Origin: Pusillimonas sp. T7-7
Lineage (GTDB): Bacteria > Pseudomonadota > Gammaproteobacteria > Burkholderiales > Burkholderiaceae_B
DNA length: 64,000 bases
Direction of reading: 5' to 3'
NCBI RefSeq assembly: GCF_000209655.1
Contig: NC_015458.1
Location: 3,286,001 to 3,350,000, forward strand
Positions within the stretch are counted from its first letter, which is position 1, and each line of letters opens with the position of its first letter. Below are positions 52,566 to 61,309 of this stretch, in pieces. A program made the translations under genes and the position numbers. Below the pieces are notes generated by a model. That model did not search any database. It saw nothing but the letters and a program-made list of their open reading frames with translations, and was not told the DNA's origin.

Positions 52566-53363
52566 ATGCTATTTGCTCTTTCCCGTTCCGTGTGGGCTTA
52601 TCGGGGTTTTATTCTAGGTAACGTCAAGCGTGAGTTTCAGTCCAAGTATCGAAACTCGTTGCTGGGTGCCGCATGGACGGTATTGAATCCGGTCGCCATG
52701 ATTTTCGTTTATACGGTCATCTTTTCGCAGGTTATGCGTGCAAAGCTGCCGGGCGTGGATAGCACCTTCGGTTACAGCATTTTTTTGTGTGGCGGTGTTT
52801 TATTGTGGGGCTATTTTTCAGAGATAGTGGGTCGTGCCCAAAATGTATTTATAGAGAACGCGAATCTGCTAAAAAAAATTAGCTTTCCACGGCTATGTTT
52901 ACCTGTGGTTATTGTGGCTAATGCAACGTTGAATTTTGCTATTATATTTAGTCTTTTTACGTTATTTTTATTAGTATCGGGTAATTTTCCCGGCTTGGCA
53001 TATGTTGCCATAATACCTGTGCTAGTCATCATGGTTACATTTGCCATAGGTTTAGGTATTACGCTGGGTGTGCTTAATGTATTCTTTCGCGATGTGGGCC
53101 AGCTATTTGGTATTGTGTTGCAGTTTTGGTTTTGGCTAACGCCTATTGTATACCACATAAATATTCTGCCGGAACGAGTTCAGCCCTATTTGACACTTAA
53201 TCCAATGGTGGGAATTGTTGTGGCAATTCAAAATATTCTATTAAATAATCAATGGCCGCAATGGCAATCATTAATCGGCGTTATGGTATTGGCTGTATTT
53301 TTTTGCGTGTTGGGCCTGCGGTTGTTTCGTAAACACGCTGGTGAGATGGTGGACGAACTGTAA
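52566..53363 (+). CDS. wzm: O-antigen ABC transporter permease Wzm
   Basis: An inner-membrane permease of about 265 residues (ATG 52566; a GTG at 52557 would add three). It has the ABC-2 polysaccharide-export fold with six spans: RGFILGNVKREFQSKYRNSLLGAAW at the cytoplasmic start, then the MIFVYTVIFSQVM span. An unusually AT-rich stretch and an A8 tract lie at 52871-52878. It is coupled to wzt by a one-base overlap. It exports lipid-linked polysaccharide completed in the cytoplasm. Confidence 0.94.
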   Translation: MLFALSRSVWAYRGFILGNVKREFQSKYRNSLLGAAWTVLNPVAMIFVYTVIFSQVMRAKLPGVDSTFGYSIFLCGGVLLWGYFSEIVGRAQNVFIENANLLKKISFPRLCLPVVIVANATLNFAIIFSLFTLFLLVSGNFPGLAYVAIIPVLVIMVTFAIGLGITLGVLNVFFRDVGQLFGIVLQFWFWLTPIVYHINILPERVQPYLTLNPMVGIVVAIQNILLNNQWPQWQSLIGVMVLAVFFCVLGLRLFRKHAGEMVDEL

Positions 53364-54583
53364 TGGGTACGATTACTGCCAGTAATTTAGGTAAAGCATA
53401 CAAGCAGTATGCAAATCGGTGGGGGCGCTTGGTCGAGTGGGTGTGGCCAGGTAAAAGGCAACGCCATACTCTGAAATGGGTTATGCAAGATGTTAGCTTT
53501 ACCGTCCAGCCTGGCGAGGCTGTTGGAATCATTGGTATTAATGGTGCTGGAAAAAGCACTTTACTAAAAATGATTACAGGCACAACACAACCTACTACGG
53601 GTTCAGTCACCCTTACGGGGCGCGTTGCCGCATTGCTAGAGTTAGGTATGGGCTTTCATCCTGATTTTACCGGCAGGCAGAACGCCTATATGGCAGGCCA
53701 GCTGCTGGGCTACAGCATAGAAGACATAACACGCTTAATGCCCGAGATTGAGGCTTTTGCAGAGATTGGTGACTATATTGATCAACCTGTGCGGATATAT
53801 TCCAGCGGCATGCAAGTTCGACTTGCTTTTAGCGTTGCCACAGCCGCTAGACCTGATATTCTAATTGTTGACGAGGCTTTGTCAGTTGGTGACGATTATT
53901 TTCAACACAAAAGTTTTGATCGAATTCGAAATTATAGTAAACAAGGTACTACATTATTATTCGTCTCACATGATAAGCAAGCTATTCAGACCCTTTGTGA
54001 CCGCGCCATTTTACTAAATTCTGGAAAGGTCGCGATGGAGGGTGAACCTGAGGCTGTTTTGGATTACTACAATGCCATGTTGGCTAATGCTCAAAAGCAG
54101 ACCGTAACACAGGTGCTCTTGGATAGTGGGAAAACCCAGACCATTTCTGGGACAGGGGAGGCGACAGTTGCTAGCATTGCACTCGTTAGTGCAGAGGGTA
54201 ATCCTCTAGAGGTTGTCGGTGTGGGTCAGAAGGTGACATTGCAAATCGAAGTGCAAGTAAATTCTGATCTTGAGCGACTTGTTTTAGGCTACAGCATAAA
54301 GGATCGTTTAGGGCAAACCATATTTGGTACCAACACTGAATTGAAAAAAAAGCCATTATATGGGGTAATAGCCGGTTCGCGAGTGACGTTTTATTTCTTG
54401 TTTGATATCAATATAGGGCCTGGAACTTATTCTATACAAACCGCGTTATGTAGTACGGAAAATCATTTGGCTAATAATTATGAATGGCGAGATTTAGCAT
54501 TTATTTTTAATGTTATTAATAAGGATAAGGATCATTTTGCCGGCAGTGCTTGGCTGGATCCGGAAATCAAATTACATCAATAA
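53363..54583 (+). CDS. wzt: O-antigen ABC transporter ATPase Wzt with C-terminal domain
   Basis: A 406-residue protein. Residues ~1-245 are the ATPase: Walker A GINGAGKST, signature YSSGMQVRLAFSVA, Walker B DILIVDEALSVGDD and FVSHDKQAI. Residues ~260-400 form a beta-rich carbohydrate-binding domain, which in related Wzt proteins recognises the capped end of the polysaccharide and so couples termination to export. The FkbM methyltransferase just downstream could provide such a cap. An A8 tract lies at 54344-54351. Confidence 0.94.
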   Translation: MGTITASNLGKAYKQYANRWGRLVEWVWPGKRQRHTLKWVMQDVSFTVQPGEAVGIIGINGAGKSTLLKMITGTTQPTTGSVTLTGRVAALLELGMGFHPDFTGRQNAYMAGQLLGYSIEDITRLMPEIEAFAEIGDYIDQPVRIYSSGMQVRLAFSVATAARPDILIVDEALSVGDDYFQHKSFDRIRNYSKQGTTLLFVSHDKQAIQTLCDRAILLNSGKVAMEGEPEAVLDYYNAMLANAQKQTVTQVLLDSGKTQTISGTGEATVASIALVSAEGNPLEVVGVGQKVTLQIEVQVNSDLERLVLGYSIKDRLGQTIFGTNTELKKKPLYGVIAGSRVTFYFLFDINIGPGTYSIQTALCSTENHLANNYEWRDLAFIFNVINKDKDHFAGSAWLDPEIKLHQ

Positions 54584-55758
54584 TGGATATGATATCGTTC
54601 GCGCAAAATTTTGAAGATGTAATGCTATCACGTGCGTTAAAAGGCATTCAAAATGGTTTTTACATCGACGTGGGTGCGGCCTGGCCTGATTATGATTCGG
54701 TGACTAAGGCATTTTATGATCAAGGGTGGCGCGGTATTAATATCGAGCCAAACCCTGTGTTTCATAGTCAATATGCTGAGGTTCGTGCTAAAGATATAAA
54801 TCTAGCTGTAGCAATAGGCGAGATTCCTACAAAGTTGATGATGAGCTTTGTTAAAGATACAGGACTGTCAACGCTTAACCCAACCGTTGCGTTGCAGCAT
54901 TCGGGACAGGGGCGTAATATCGACGAGCGGGAGGTTGATGTAACTACACTTGCTGTAGTTTGGAATGAGCATGTGCCTGAAAATCAAGATGTGCATTTCT
55001 TAAAGATAGACGTTGAAGGGTTCGAGGCTGCGGCGATTCGTGGGAATGATTGGGTAAAGAATCGGCCTTGGATTGTGCTTGTCGAAGCCACAATACCAAT
55101 GTCTCAGGTGGAGTCGTATGCGACTTGGGAGAATGTGTTAACCAGTGCTGATTATCACTTTGCTTATGCCGATGGGCTGAATAGATTTTATGTCGCCAAT
55201 GAGCATAACGAGCTATTGGATGCGTTCAAATATCCTCCGAATGTATTTGACCGTTTTGTGCTCGCAAGTCAGGTGAAGCTTGAGTCGGGACTAAGAGAGT
55301 CACAGCGAGCTACCCAAGCGGCTATGCATGAGAGGGAGGAAGCAATGTTAGGCAAGGAAATAGCTCTCTCATATAAGGAGCAGCTCGAGTCGGATAAGAA
55401 TCGACTCGAGCTGGAGCTGCAGTCTGTTTATAGTAGCAAGTCTTGGAGGCTGACGGCACCATTACGTGCCACGATCGGCCGGTTGAAGTCATTGCACGAC
55501 ATTAAAGACGGACAGCACAATATATTCCAATCTTTTCGTCAGCAAATCCGCTCGTTGGTTTATTTACTATTAAGAAGGCCACACGTCAAATCAGTTGCTA
55601 AAAGGGTGTTGACGATTCTACGTAATCTGAAGAGAAGCATACTTAGGCTAGCCTCCAAGAAGGACTCCGAAAGCACAATAGACTCGATGTCGTTGCACGC
55701 CACTCAAGTTTATTCTGCGCTTCAGAAAGTGATAAATGACACTAATAAGCGAGTTTGA
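54583..55758 (+). CDS. FkbM-family methyltransferase with C-terminal coiled coil
   Basis: A 391-residue protein whose ATG overlaps the wzt stop by one base (a second ATG at 54589 is close). Residues ~1-220 are the SAM-dependent FkbM domain: ISFAQNFEDVMLSRAL, GFYIDVGAAWPDYDSVTKAFYDQGW, NIEPNP and FLKIDVEGFEAAAI. Residues ~240-300 are a charged coiled coil ending in SSKSWRLTAPLR, a motif that recurs at the ends of O-antigen cluster proteins. It may O-methylate a sugar to stop chain growth, which is inference from context. Confidence 0.88.
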   Translation: MDMISFAQNFEDVMLSRALKGIQNGFYIDVGAAWPDYDSVTKAFYDQGWRGINIEPNPVFHSQYAEVRAKDINLAVAIGEIPTKLMMSFVKDTGLSTLNPTVALQHSGQGRNIDEREVDVTTLAVVWNEHVPENQDVHFLKIDVEGFEAAAIRGNDWVKNRPWIVLVEATIPMSQVESYATWENVLTSADYHFAYADGLNRFYVANEHNELLDAFKYPPNVFDRFVLASQVKLESGLRESQRATQAAMHEREEAMLGKEIALSYKEQLESDKNRLELELQSVYSSKSWRLTAPLRATIGRLKSLHDIKDGQHNIFQSFRQQIRSLVYLLLRRPHVKSVAKRVLTILRNLKRSILRLASKKDSESTIDSMSLHATQVYSALQKVINDTNKRV

Positions 55759-55761
55759 GTA

Positions 55762-58700
55762 ATGCGTATTGTTATTGATATGCAGGGCGCACAGTCTCCG
55801 GGGAGCCGAACCCGTGGAATCGGACGTTATACGTTGTCATTGGCTCAGGCCATAGTAAGGAACAGCGGATCCCACGAGGTTTTACTTGCCTTAAACGGCG
55901 CATTTGCAGATACCATAGAGCCTATTCGCGGTGCTTTCAACGATCTTCTTCCGCAGAAGAATATACGCGTTTGGCAGCTGTCAGGACCTGTTGATCAATT
56001 AGATGACAACAATAACACTCGGCGACGGGCGGCCGAACTGGCCCGGGAAGCGTTTCTTCTTAGTTTGACGCCTGACGTAGTGCATATTTCTAGTATTTTC
56101 GAAGGGTGTGGTGACAATTCGGTAACCAGTATTGGTGAGTTTAGTTCTGGTGTGCCGACAGCCGTCACTCTTTTTGATCTTATTCCCTATATCTATAGAA
56201 AACCTTATTTGGTACACCCTCCAGTTGAACTTTGGTATGAGCGTAAGTTGGACCAGTTGCGTCGTGCAAATTTAGTGCTTGCAATTTCTGAGTCTTCTCG
56301 ACAAGAAGGAATTCAACATCTTGGTTTTGAGCCTGAAGCAGTTGTTAATATCTCTACCGCAAGTGATCCTGGCTTTATGCAGATTGAGGTTGATACAGAG
56401 CTTAAGCAATCGCTGCAGCAGCGATATGGAATACATCGCCCGTTTGTCATGTACACCGGTGGTATTGACCATCGGAAGAATATTGAAGGGTTAATTCGTG
56501 CATACGCGTTGCTGCCAAAGAGTCTTCGGAATGCTCATCAGTTGGCTATTGTTTGCGCGGTTGAAGCTGCTAAAAGGACTGCGTTAGAGCAGCTGGCATT
56601 GCAATCAGGGTTGGATGCTGGGGAGCTGGTGCTTACTGGCTTTGTACCAGAGCAAGACCTAATTGTGCTTTATAACCTTTGCACTGCATTTGTCTTCCCT
56701 TCTTGGCATGAAGGTTTTGGGCTGCCTGTTCTTGAAGCCATGCATTGCGGTGCACCGGTTATTGCTGCCAATACATCCAGTCTGCCCGAAGTCGTAGGGC
56801 TAGAAGATGCGCTATTTGATCCTCGTTCTGACAAGTCGATTGCTGCCAAGCTTGTACAAACTTTGTCGGATGATGCTTTTCGGGCTAGGCTAGCGCAGCA
56901 TGGGCTAGTGCAAGCGACTAAATTTTCGTGGGATGACAGCGCTCGGCGAGCAATCACTGCGTTTGAAAATTTACACGTAAAGCAAGCAAAAAGCATTAAT
57001 GTTGTTAGGCCGTTGCCAACTCGAAGACCTATCCTGGCCTTTGTTTCTCCTTTACCGCCGGAGCGCAGCGGAATTGCAGATTACAGTGCAGAGTTATTGC
57101 CAGAATTGGCGAGATATTACGATATTGAAGTGGTTGTTGCACAAAAGGAGGTTAATAGCGCATGGGTTAACGCTAATAGCGTGCTACGTTCACCGCAGTG
57201 GTTACGTAGCAATGCGCACCAAATCGACCGCGTACTCTATCATTTTGGGAACTCGGTTTTTCATCAGCACATGTTTGAATTACTAGATGATGTGCCAGGT
57301 ACAGTAGTGCTGCATGATTTTTTTCTTAGTGGAATATACTCACATCAAGAGTTTCACGGGTCTGACGCACATATTTGGACGCGTGAACTGTATACCGCTC
57401 ACGGCTATAGCGCAGTTCGTGACCGCTATCAGTCTAAGGAGATTGCGGACGTGGTCGGACGGTATCCTGCTAACCTTAGCGTTTTGCAGCGTGCTCAAGG
57501 GGTTATTGTCCATTCGGAAGCTTCGCGTCGCTTGGCTGACGAATGGTATGGTCGAGCATTCTCTGAGCTCTGGGCCACTATACCGCTTTTACGCGTTCCC
57601 CCGGTTTTGACGGATCGGATAGCGGCACGCCAAGCCTTAAAATTACAAAAGGACGATTTTGTTGTATGTAGCTTCGGCATGCTATATCCAACCAAACTCA
57701 ACCATCGTTTACTTGAAGCGTGGTTGGCTTCGCCCCTTGCGAAAGACGAGCGCTGCGTATTGGTGTTTGTTGGAGAGAATGTCGGTGGAGAGTATGGGGA
57801 AAATTTAATACAACGCATTAAAGCCAGTGATACAAAGAGCCGTATATATATCACAGGCTGGGCTGATCCAGTGGTATTCAGGCAATATTTGACAGCGGCC
57901 GATGTAGGAGTACAACTTCGCACGCTATCTCGGGGCGAAACATCAGCAACTGTTCTTGACTGTATGAATTACGGACTGCCAACGATTATTAATGCTAATG
58001 GCTCGATGGCTGATATCGACGATAGTGCTGCATGGAAGTTGCCAGATACTTTTGATGACGCAGAACTTATCAAAGCGTTAGAAACGCTGTGGAAGGATTC
58101 TGCTAAGAGGGCTGATTTAGGTAAGCGCGGGAAAGAGGTGATACGTACTCAGCACAATCCCCGTATTTGTGCCCAACGTTATGCATTTGCCATTGAGCAA
58201 TACCATCTCCGATCTGAGGATCAAATGGGAGGGCTGTTTAAGGCCATTGGAAAAATGGAAGTTAACTCCCTGAACAATACAGATTTGATGGGAATATCTC
58301 AGTCCCTTGCTGCTAACTTCCCACTTGCGGCTCCTATGCGTCAGTTGCTAATAGATGTATCCGGTCTGGTGGTGGAACATAAATCTTCAGATGGTGTTAA
58401 CAGCGAGCAAAAGCTTTTACAGGAACTTCTCGCCTGTCCTCCTGAAGGTTTTCGGGTTGAGCCTATTTTCTTTGATCAGGAACAGGGTGACTATCGCTAT
58501 GCAAAAATCTTCACCTCAGGTCTCTTGAACTGCTCCCCGTCCTGGGCTACGGACGATTTGATTGAGGCTCAGTATAGTGATGTATTCGTCGCATTGGCAG
58601 TAGAAAAAATGGACGATTCACGTAAAGTGGTCGCACTGAATGCTTTACGAAACAATGGAGTGCAAATTAATCTTGTAATTTGCGATTTGTCTAATGACCT

Positions 58701-58962
58701 GCTGTTAGCTAGGTCAGCTAGTGCTCATGATATTAATAAGCCTAAGTTATTGGAAAAGTTCGATGGAGTTGTAGTCGCTTCGCATCTCAATATAGAAACA
58801 GTGATTGATATGCTTAGCCTCATTGAGGGCCTCAGGTCACGTTCTCTCAAAATTGGTAAATTTGACTTACCTCATGGATCTGACATGACATGTCAATCAT
58901 GGAAGCATAGCGCTTCAACCCTGAAGGCTACTATTTTCAGTGGTGATTGGTGCACAGGTTGA
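55762..58962 (+). CDS. Tandem GT4 glycosyltransferase with C-terminal orphan GT-B half domain
   Basis: A 1,066-residue protein with two complete GT4 units and a third partial one. The first (residues 1-~405) begins MRIVIDMQGAQSPGSRTRGIGRYT, with [18 protein letters not shown]. The second (~413-815) begins RRPILAFVSPLPPERSGIADYSAELL and has VVCSFGMLYPTKLNHRLLEAW and LRTLSRGETSATVLDCMNYGLP. The tail (~859-1066) begins RQLLIDVSGLVVEH and resembles only a GT-B N-lobe, as in the gene at 47,393. It ends 75 bases before the IS3 element and is probably complete. Confidence 0.88.
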   Translation: MRIVIDMQGAQSPGSRTRGIGRYTLSLAQAIVRNSGSHEVLLALNGAFADTIEPIRGAFNDLLPQKNIRVWQLSGPVDQLDDNNNTRRRAAELAREAFLLSLTPDVVHISSIFEGCGDNSVTSIGEFSSGVPTAVTLFDLIPYIYRKPYLVHPPVELWYERKLDQLRRANLVLAISESSRQEGIQHLGFEPEAVVNISTASDPGFMQIEVDTELKQSLQQRYGIHRPFVMYTGGIDHRKNIEGLIRAYALLPKSLRNAHQLAIVCAVEAAKRTALEQLALQSGLDAGELVLTGFVPEQDLIVLYNLCTAFVFPSWHEGFGLPVLEAMHCGAPVIAANTSSLPEVVGLEDALFDPRSDKSIAAKLVQTLSDDAFRARLAQHGLVQATKFSWDDSARRAITAFENLHVKQAKSINVVRPLPTRRPILAFVSPLPPERSGIADYSAELLPELARYYDIEVVVAQKEVNSAWVNANSVLRSPQWLRSNAHQIDRVLYHFGNSVFHQHMFELLDDVPGTVVLHDFFLSGIYSHQEFHGSDAHIWTRELYTAHGYSAVRDRYQSKEIADVVGRYPANLSVLQRAQGVIVHSEASRRLADEWYGRAFSELWATIPLLRVPPVLTDRIAARQALKLQKDDFVVCSFGMLYPTKLNHRLLEAWLASPLAKDERCVLVFVGENVGGEYGENLIQRIKASDTKSRIYITGWADPVVFRQYLTAADVGVQLRTLSRGETSATVLDCMNYGLPTIINANGSMADIDDSAAWKLPDTFDDAELIKALETLWKDSAKRADLGKRGKEVIRTQHNPRICAQRYAFAIEQYHLRSEDQMGGLFKAIGKMEVNSLNNTDLMGISQSLAANFPLAAPMRQLLIDVSGLVVEHKSSDGVNSEQKLLQELLACPPEGFRVEPIFFDQEQGDYRYAKIFTSGLLNCSPSWATDDLIEAQYSDVFVALAVEKMDDSRKVVALNALRNNGVQINLVICDLSNDLLLARSASAHDINKPKLLEKFDGVVVASHLNIETVIDMLSLIEGLRSRSLKIGKFDLPHGSDMTCQSWKHSASTLKATIFSGDWCTG

Positions 58963-59035
58963 TTTTTGTACCTAAACAGAAAACCCTGATTGTGAATGTT
59001 CGTTGTACGGAGATACGTTGCGATTCATATTTAGG

Positions 59036-60112
59036 GTAATCCCCCCGTATATCCGCAGTGATCGAAGGTAGAATTTCCATAACCAGGAAATTCGCAATGA
59101 AGCAATCCCGATTCACCGACAGCCAGATCATGGCGATCCTCAAACAAGCTGAAGGCGGTACGCCTGTGCCAGAGCTGTGCCGCGAGCACGGTATGAGCAG
59201 CGCCTCGTTCTACAAGTGGCGCGCCAAATACGGCGGCATGGATGCCTCCATGATGACGCGCATGAAGGAGCTCGAGGACGAGAACCGGCGGCTCAAGAAG
59301 ATGTACGCCGAGGAACGTTTGAAGGCCGAAATCGTACAGGAGGCGCTTCGAAAAAAGTGGTAGCGCCATCTCGACGCAAAGAGATGGCGCGCGGTGCCGT
59401 GGCGCAATTCAAGGTGAGCATCCGCCTGGCGTGTGAAGCGTTCGGCATCAGTGAAAGCGGCTACCACTATCAGGCGAAACACGCTGAAGAGAATGACGTG
59501 ATCGCGGACTGGTTGATTCGCTTGACCACGGCCCAGCGCAATTGGGGGTTTGGCTTATGTTTCCTGTACTTGCGCAACATCAAGGGTTTCAAGTGGAACC
59601 ACAAAAAAGTGTATCGGATCTATCGCGAACTGGAACTGAACCTGCGTATCAAGCCACGCAAACGCCTAGTCCGCGAACGGCCCGAGCCCTTGGGCACCGC
59701 CACCGATATCAATCAAATCTGGTCAATGGACTTCATGCATGATCAGCTTGCCGACGGCCGCAGCATCCGGCTGTTCAATGTGGTCGATGACTTTAACCGC
59801 GAAGGCTTAGGCATTGAAGTGGACTTCTCCTTGCCGGCCGAGCGCGTGGCGCGAGCCCTGGACCAGATCATTGAATGGCGAGGTAAGCCGGCATGCCTGC
59901 GTTGCGACAATGGTCCTGAATACATCGGCAAAACGCTGCTGGAATGGGCCTTGAGGCGGCGCATCACGTTGATCCATACCCAGCCTGGGAATCCGCAGCA
60001 AAACGCGTACGTCGAACGCTATAACCGGACCGTGCGTTATGATTGGCTCGCCCAAAATCTGTTTGGCAGCCTGGAGGAAGTTCAGCACGGCGCCACCGCC
60101 TGGCTTTGGACT
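59036..60112 (+). mobile_element. IS3-family element, 3' end cut by IS66-B
   Basis: An IS3-family element with orfA, an A6G slippery site and orfB in the -1 frame. The left end cannot be fixed without its other end; I place it near the C-rich stretch about 60 bases before orfA (approximately 59036, give or take 10). The orfB frame is interrupted at 60112/60113 after AWLWT, where the IS66-like terminus GTATGCGTCC begins. The missing part of orfB and the right IR should lie beyond the right end of IS66-B, outside this window. Confidence 0.85.
59097..59363 (+). CDS. IS3-family transposase OrfA
   Basis: An 88-residue HTH_Tnp_1 protein ([43 protein letters not shown]). A leucine-zipper-like ending follows ([31 protein letters not shown]). 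It provides the DNA-binding part of the OrfAB fusion transposase. The slippery sequence A6G at 59351-59357, just before its stop, allows a -1 shift into orfB. Confidence 0.93.
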   Translation: MKQSRFTDSQIMAILKQAEGGTPVPELCREHGMSSASFYKWRAKYGGMDASMMTRMKELEDENRRLKKMYAEERLKAEIVQEALRKKW

Positions 60113-60157
60113 GTATGCGTCCGGCGAACCCATCTTGATGCGAGCGCCAAGATCTAA
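59384..60157 (+). pseudogene. IS3-family transposase OrfB, truncated by IS66-B
   Basis: The frame encodes the IS3 integrase domain with its DDE residues: [10 protein letters not shown] (first D), [12 protein letters not shown] (second D) and [13 protein letters not shown] (E). The expected end (WLWTYNHERPN and so on) is lost at 60112. The last 15 codons ([14 protein letters not shown]) are read from the end of IS66-B. An in-frame ATG at 59384 marks the start of the non-fused form; expression normally needs the -1 shift from orfA. Confidence 0.88.
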
Positions 60158-60165
60158 GAGCATAA

Positions 60166-60189
60166 GTGTCCATTTAAATAGGTGGACAC
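60166..60189 (+). repeat. Hairpin immediately before IS66-B tnpA
   Basis: Arms gtgtcca (60166-60172) and tggacac (60183-60189) with a 10-base loop. The right arm ends one base before the GTG start of tnpA. IS66-A has a stronger hairpin in the same position relative to its tnpA. Confidence 0.65.
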
Positions 60190-60358
60190 GTGTACTCTTC
60201 AGACATTCTTGAACCGAACGCGCCACGGCGTCGCCGACGATACGAACCGCAGTTCAAAGCCGAACTTGTTGCGCACTGTCAGCAGCGCGGTATCTCTGTG
60301 GCATCCGTCGCACAGGATCATGGCATTAACGCAAATTTGCTTCGTCGGTGGATCCAGG
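60190..60358 (+). pseudogene. 5' half of IS66-B tnpA
   Basis: Codes for the N-terminus of an IS66 TnpA: the basic RRRRRYEPQFKAELVAHC followed by the helix-turn-helix ISVASVAQDHGINANLLRRW. The start is a GTG right after a hairpin. At 60358 the gene is cut by IS66-A; the open frame goes on by chance to 60411. Joined to the 3' half it gives a 134-codon tnpA without stop. Confidence 0.88.
60351..60358. repeat. Left copy of the 8-bp target duplication of IS66-A
   Basis: gatccagg stands directly left of the GTAAGC terminus of IS66-A. The same octamer stands directly right of its other terminus (62964-62971). Eight bases is the usual IS66 duplication length. Confidence 0.93.
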
Positions 60359-60408
60359 GTAAGCGCCCGCCCAAGGCCGTCTTGAATAGGATCGCGCCAT
60401 CCGGAGAA

Positions 60409-60440
60409 TAGATCCCCATCAATTCTTAGATGGGGATCTA
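60409..60440 (+). repeat. Perfect 12-bp hairpin at the IS66-A tnpA start
   Basis: tagatccccatc (60409-60420) and gatggggatcta (60429-60440) pair perfectly around the loop aattctta. The last base of the right arm is the first base of an ATG that opens the tnpA frame. The structure would hide the translation start in long transcripts and could limit transposase made from outside promoters. Confidence 0.8.
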
Positions 60441-60877
60441 TGCACACCACAGCGATGTCAGACAGTCAGAGCTTTCGTAATCTGCCTCGGCGCCGGTTTT
60501 CCAAAGAAGAGAAGCATCAGATCGTGCGAGAGTTCTTGCACTTGGGTATTCCCTTGGCTAGGTTCGCCCGGGAGCGCGACCTGCATTACAACCAACTGAG
60601 CCGCTGGCGTAAAGAATACTTGGCGGGTGAGTATGGCCCGGTCAGCGCGCTTCGCTCTCCCGACCTTCAATGGATTCCCATGAAGGTTCAAAATCATTCG
60701 CCACAGTCATCGACTGCTGTCGTAACCGTAGCGCAAGATGGCGAATGTTCGGGCGAGCAAAGCGACGATATGCTTGGTCTTGAGCGGCTGCATATTAACC
60801 TGCCCAAGGGCACGCTCTTATTTGAAGGCAAATGTTCTGCCGCGTTGTTGCGCACTATTCTCGAGGCGCTGCAATGA
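60440..60877 (+). CDS. tnpA: IS66-A accessory protein TnpA
   Basis: A 145-residue protein, or 140 from the internal ATG at 60455 ([11 protein letters not shown]). The N-terminal half has a helix-turn-helix of transposase type ([42 protein letters not shown]). The C-terminal half has the IS66 TnpA ending ([28 protein letters not shown]). Its exact role in IS66 transposition is not well defined. The stop overlaps the tnpB ATG. Confidence 0.88.
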   Translation: MHTTAMSDSQSFRNLPRRRFSKEEKHQIVREFLHLGIPLARFARERDLHYNQLSRWRKEYLAGEYGPVSALRSPDLQWIPMKVQNHSPQSSTAVVTVAQDGECSGEQSDDMLGLERLHINLPKGTLLFEGKCSAALLRTILEALQ

Positions 60878-61218
60878 TCGGCTTGCCGACAGGAACGCGG
60901 GTGTGGCTGGCGGCTGGCGCCACCGACATGCGCCGAGGCTTTGATGGCCTGGCCGCCATCGTACAGGCCAAGCTTGAAGAAGACCCGTTCAGTGGTCATG
61001 TGTTCGTCTTCCGGGGCCGCAAGGGTGATCGCATCAAGGTGCTGTGGTGGAGCGGCGACGGCATGTGCCTGCTGGCCAAGCGCCTTGAACATGGTCGTTT
61101 CGTGTGGCCCGGCGCCGAATCGGGCGTGGTACATTTGACGCCAGCGCAGCTGTCAATGCTGCTTGAAGGTATTGATTGGCGCCGCCCGACGCGCACCCGC
61201 AAACCGACCCAGGTTTAG
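60874..61218 (+). CDS. tnpB: IS66-A TnpB (IS66 Orf2 family)
   Basis: A 114-residue IS66 Orf2 protein. Family landmarks: [54 protein letters not shown] and [15 protein letters not shown]. It is required for transposition in studied IS66 elements, by an unknown mechanism. The start at 60874 overlaps the tnpA stop by four bases, and a longer upstream frame is ignored. Confidence 0.95.
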   Translation: MIGLPTGTRVWLAAGATDMRRGFDGLAAIVQAKLEEDPFSGHVFVFRGRKGDRIKVLWWSGDGMCLLAKRLEHGRFVWPGAESGVVHLTPAQLSMLLEGIDWRRPTRTRKPTQV

Positions 61219-61309
61219 ATCTCAAATATGCGCCGAAAGGCGCATATTTATTAGGTTTACCGCTCATTCCGTATGGCGAAAATGCGGCGCGTTTGGTAAA
61301 ATAGTGGCC

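Noticed and set aside
58931-58962. Truncation of the 1,066-residue glycosyltransferase by the IS3 element
   Set aside because: The gene stops 75 bases before the IS and its last residues look like a natural end, so no truncation is claimed.
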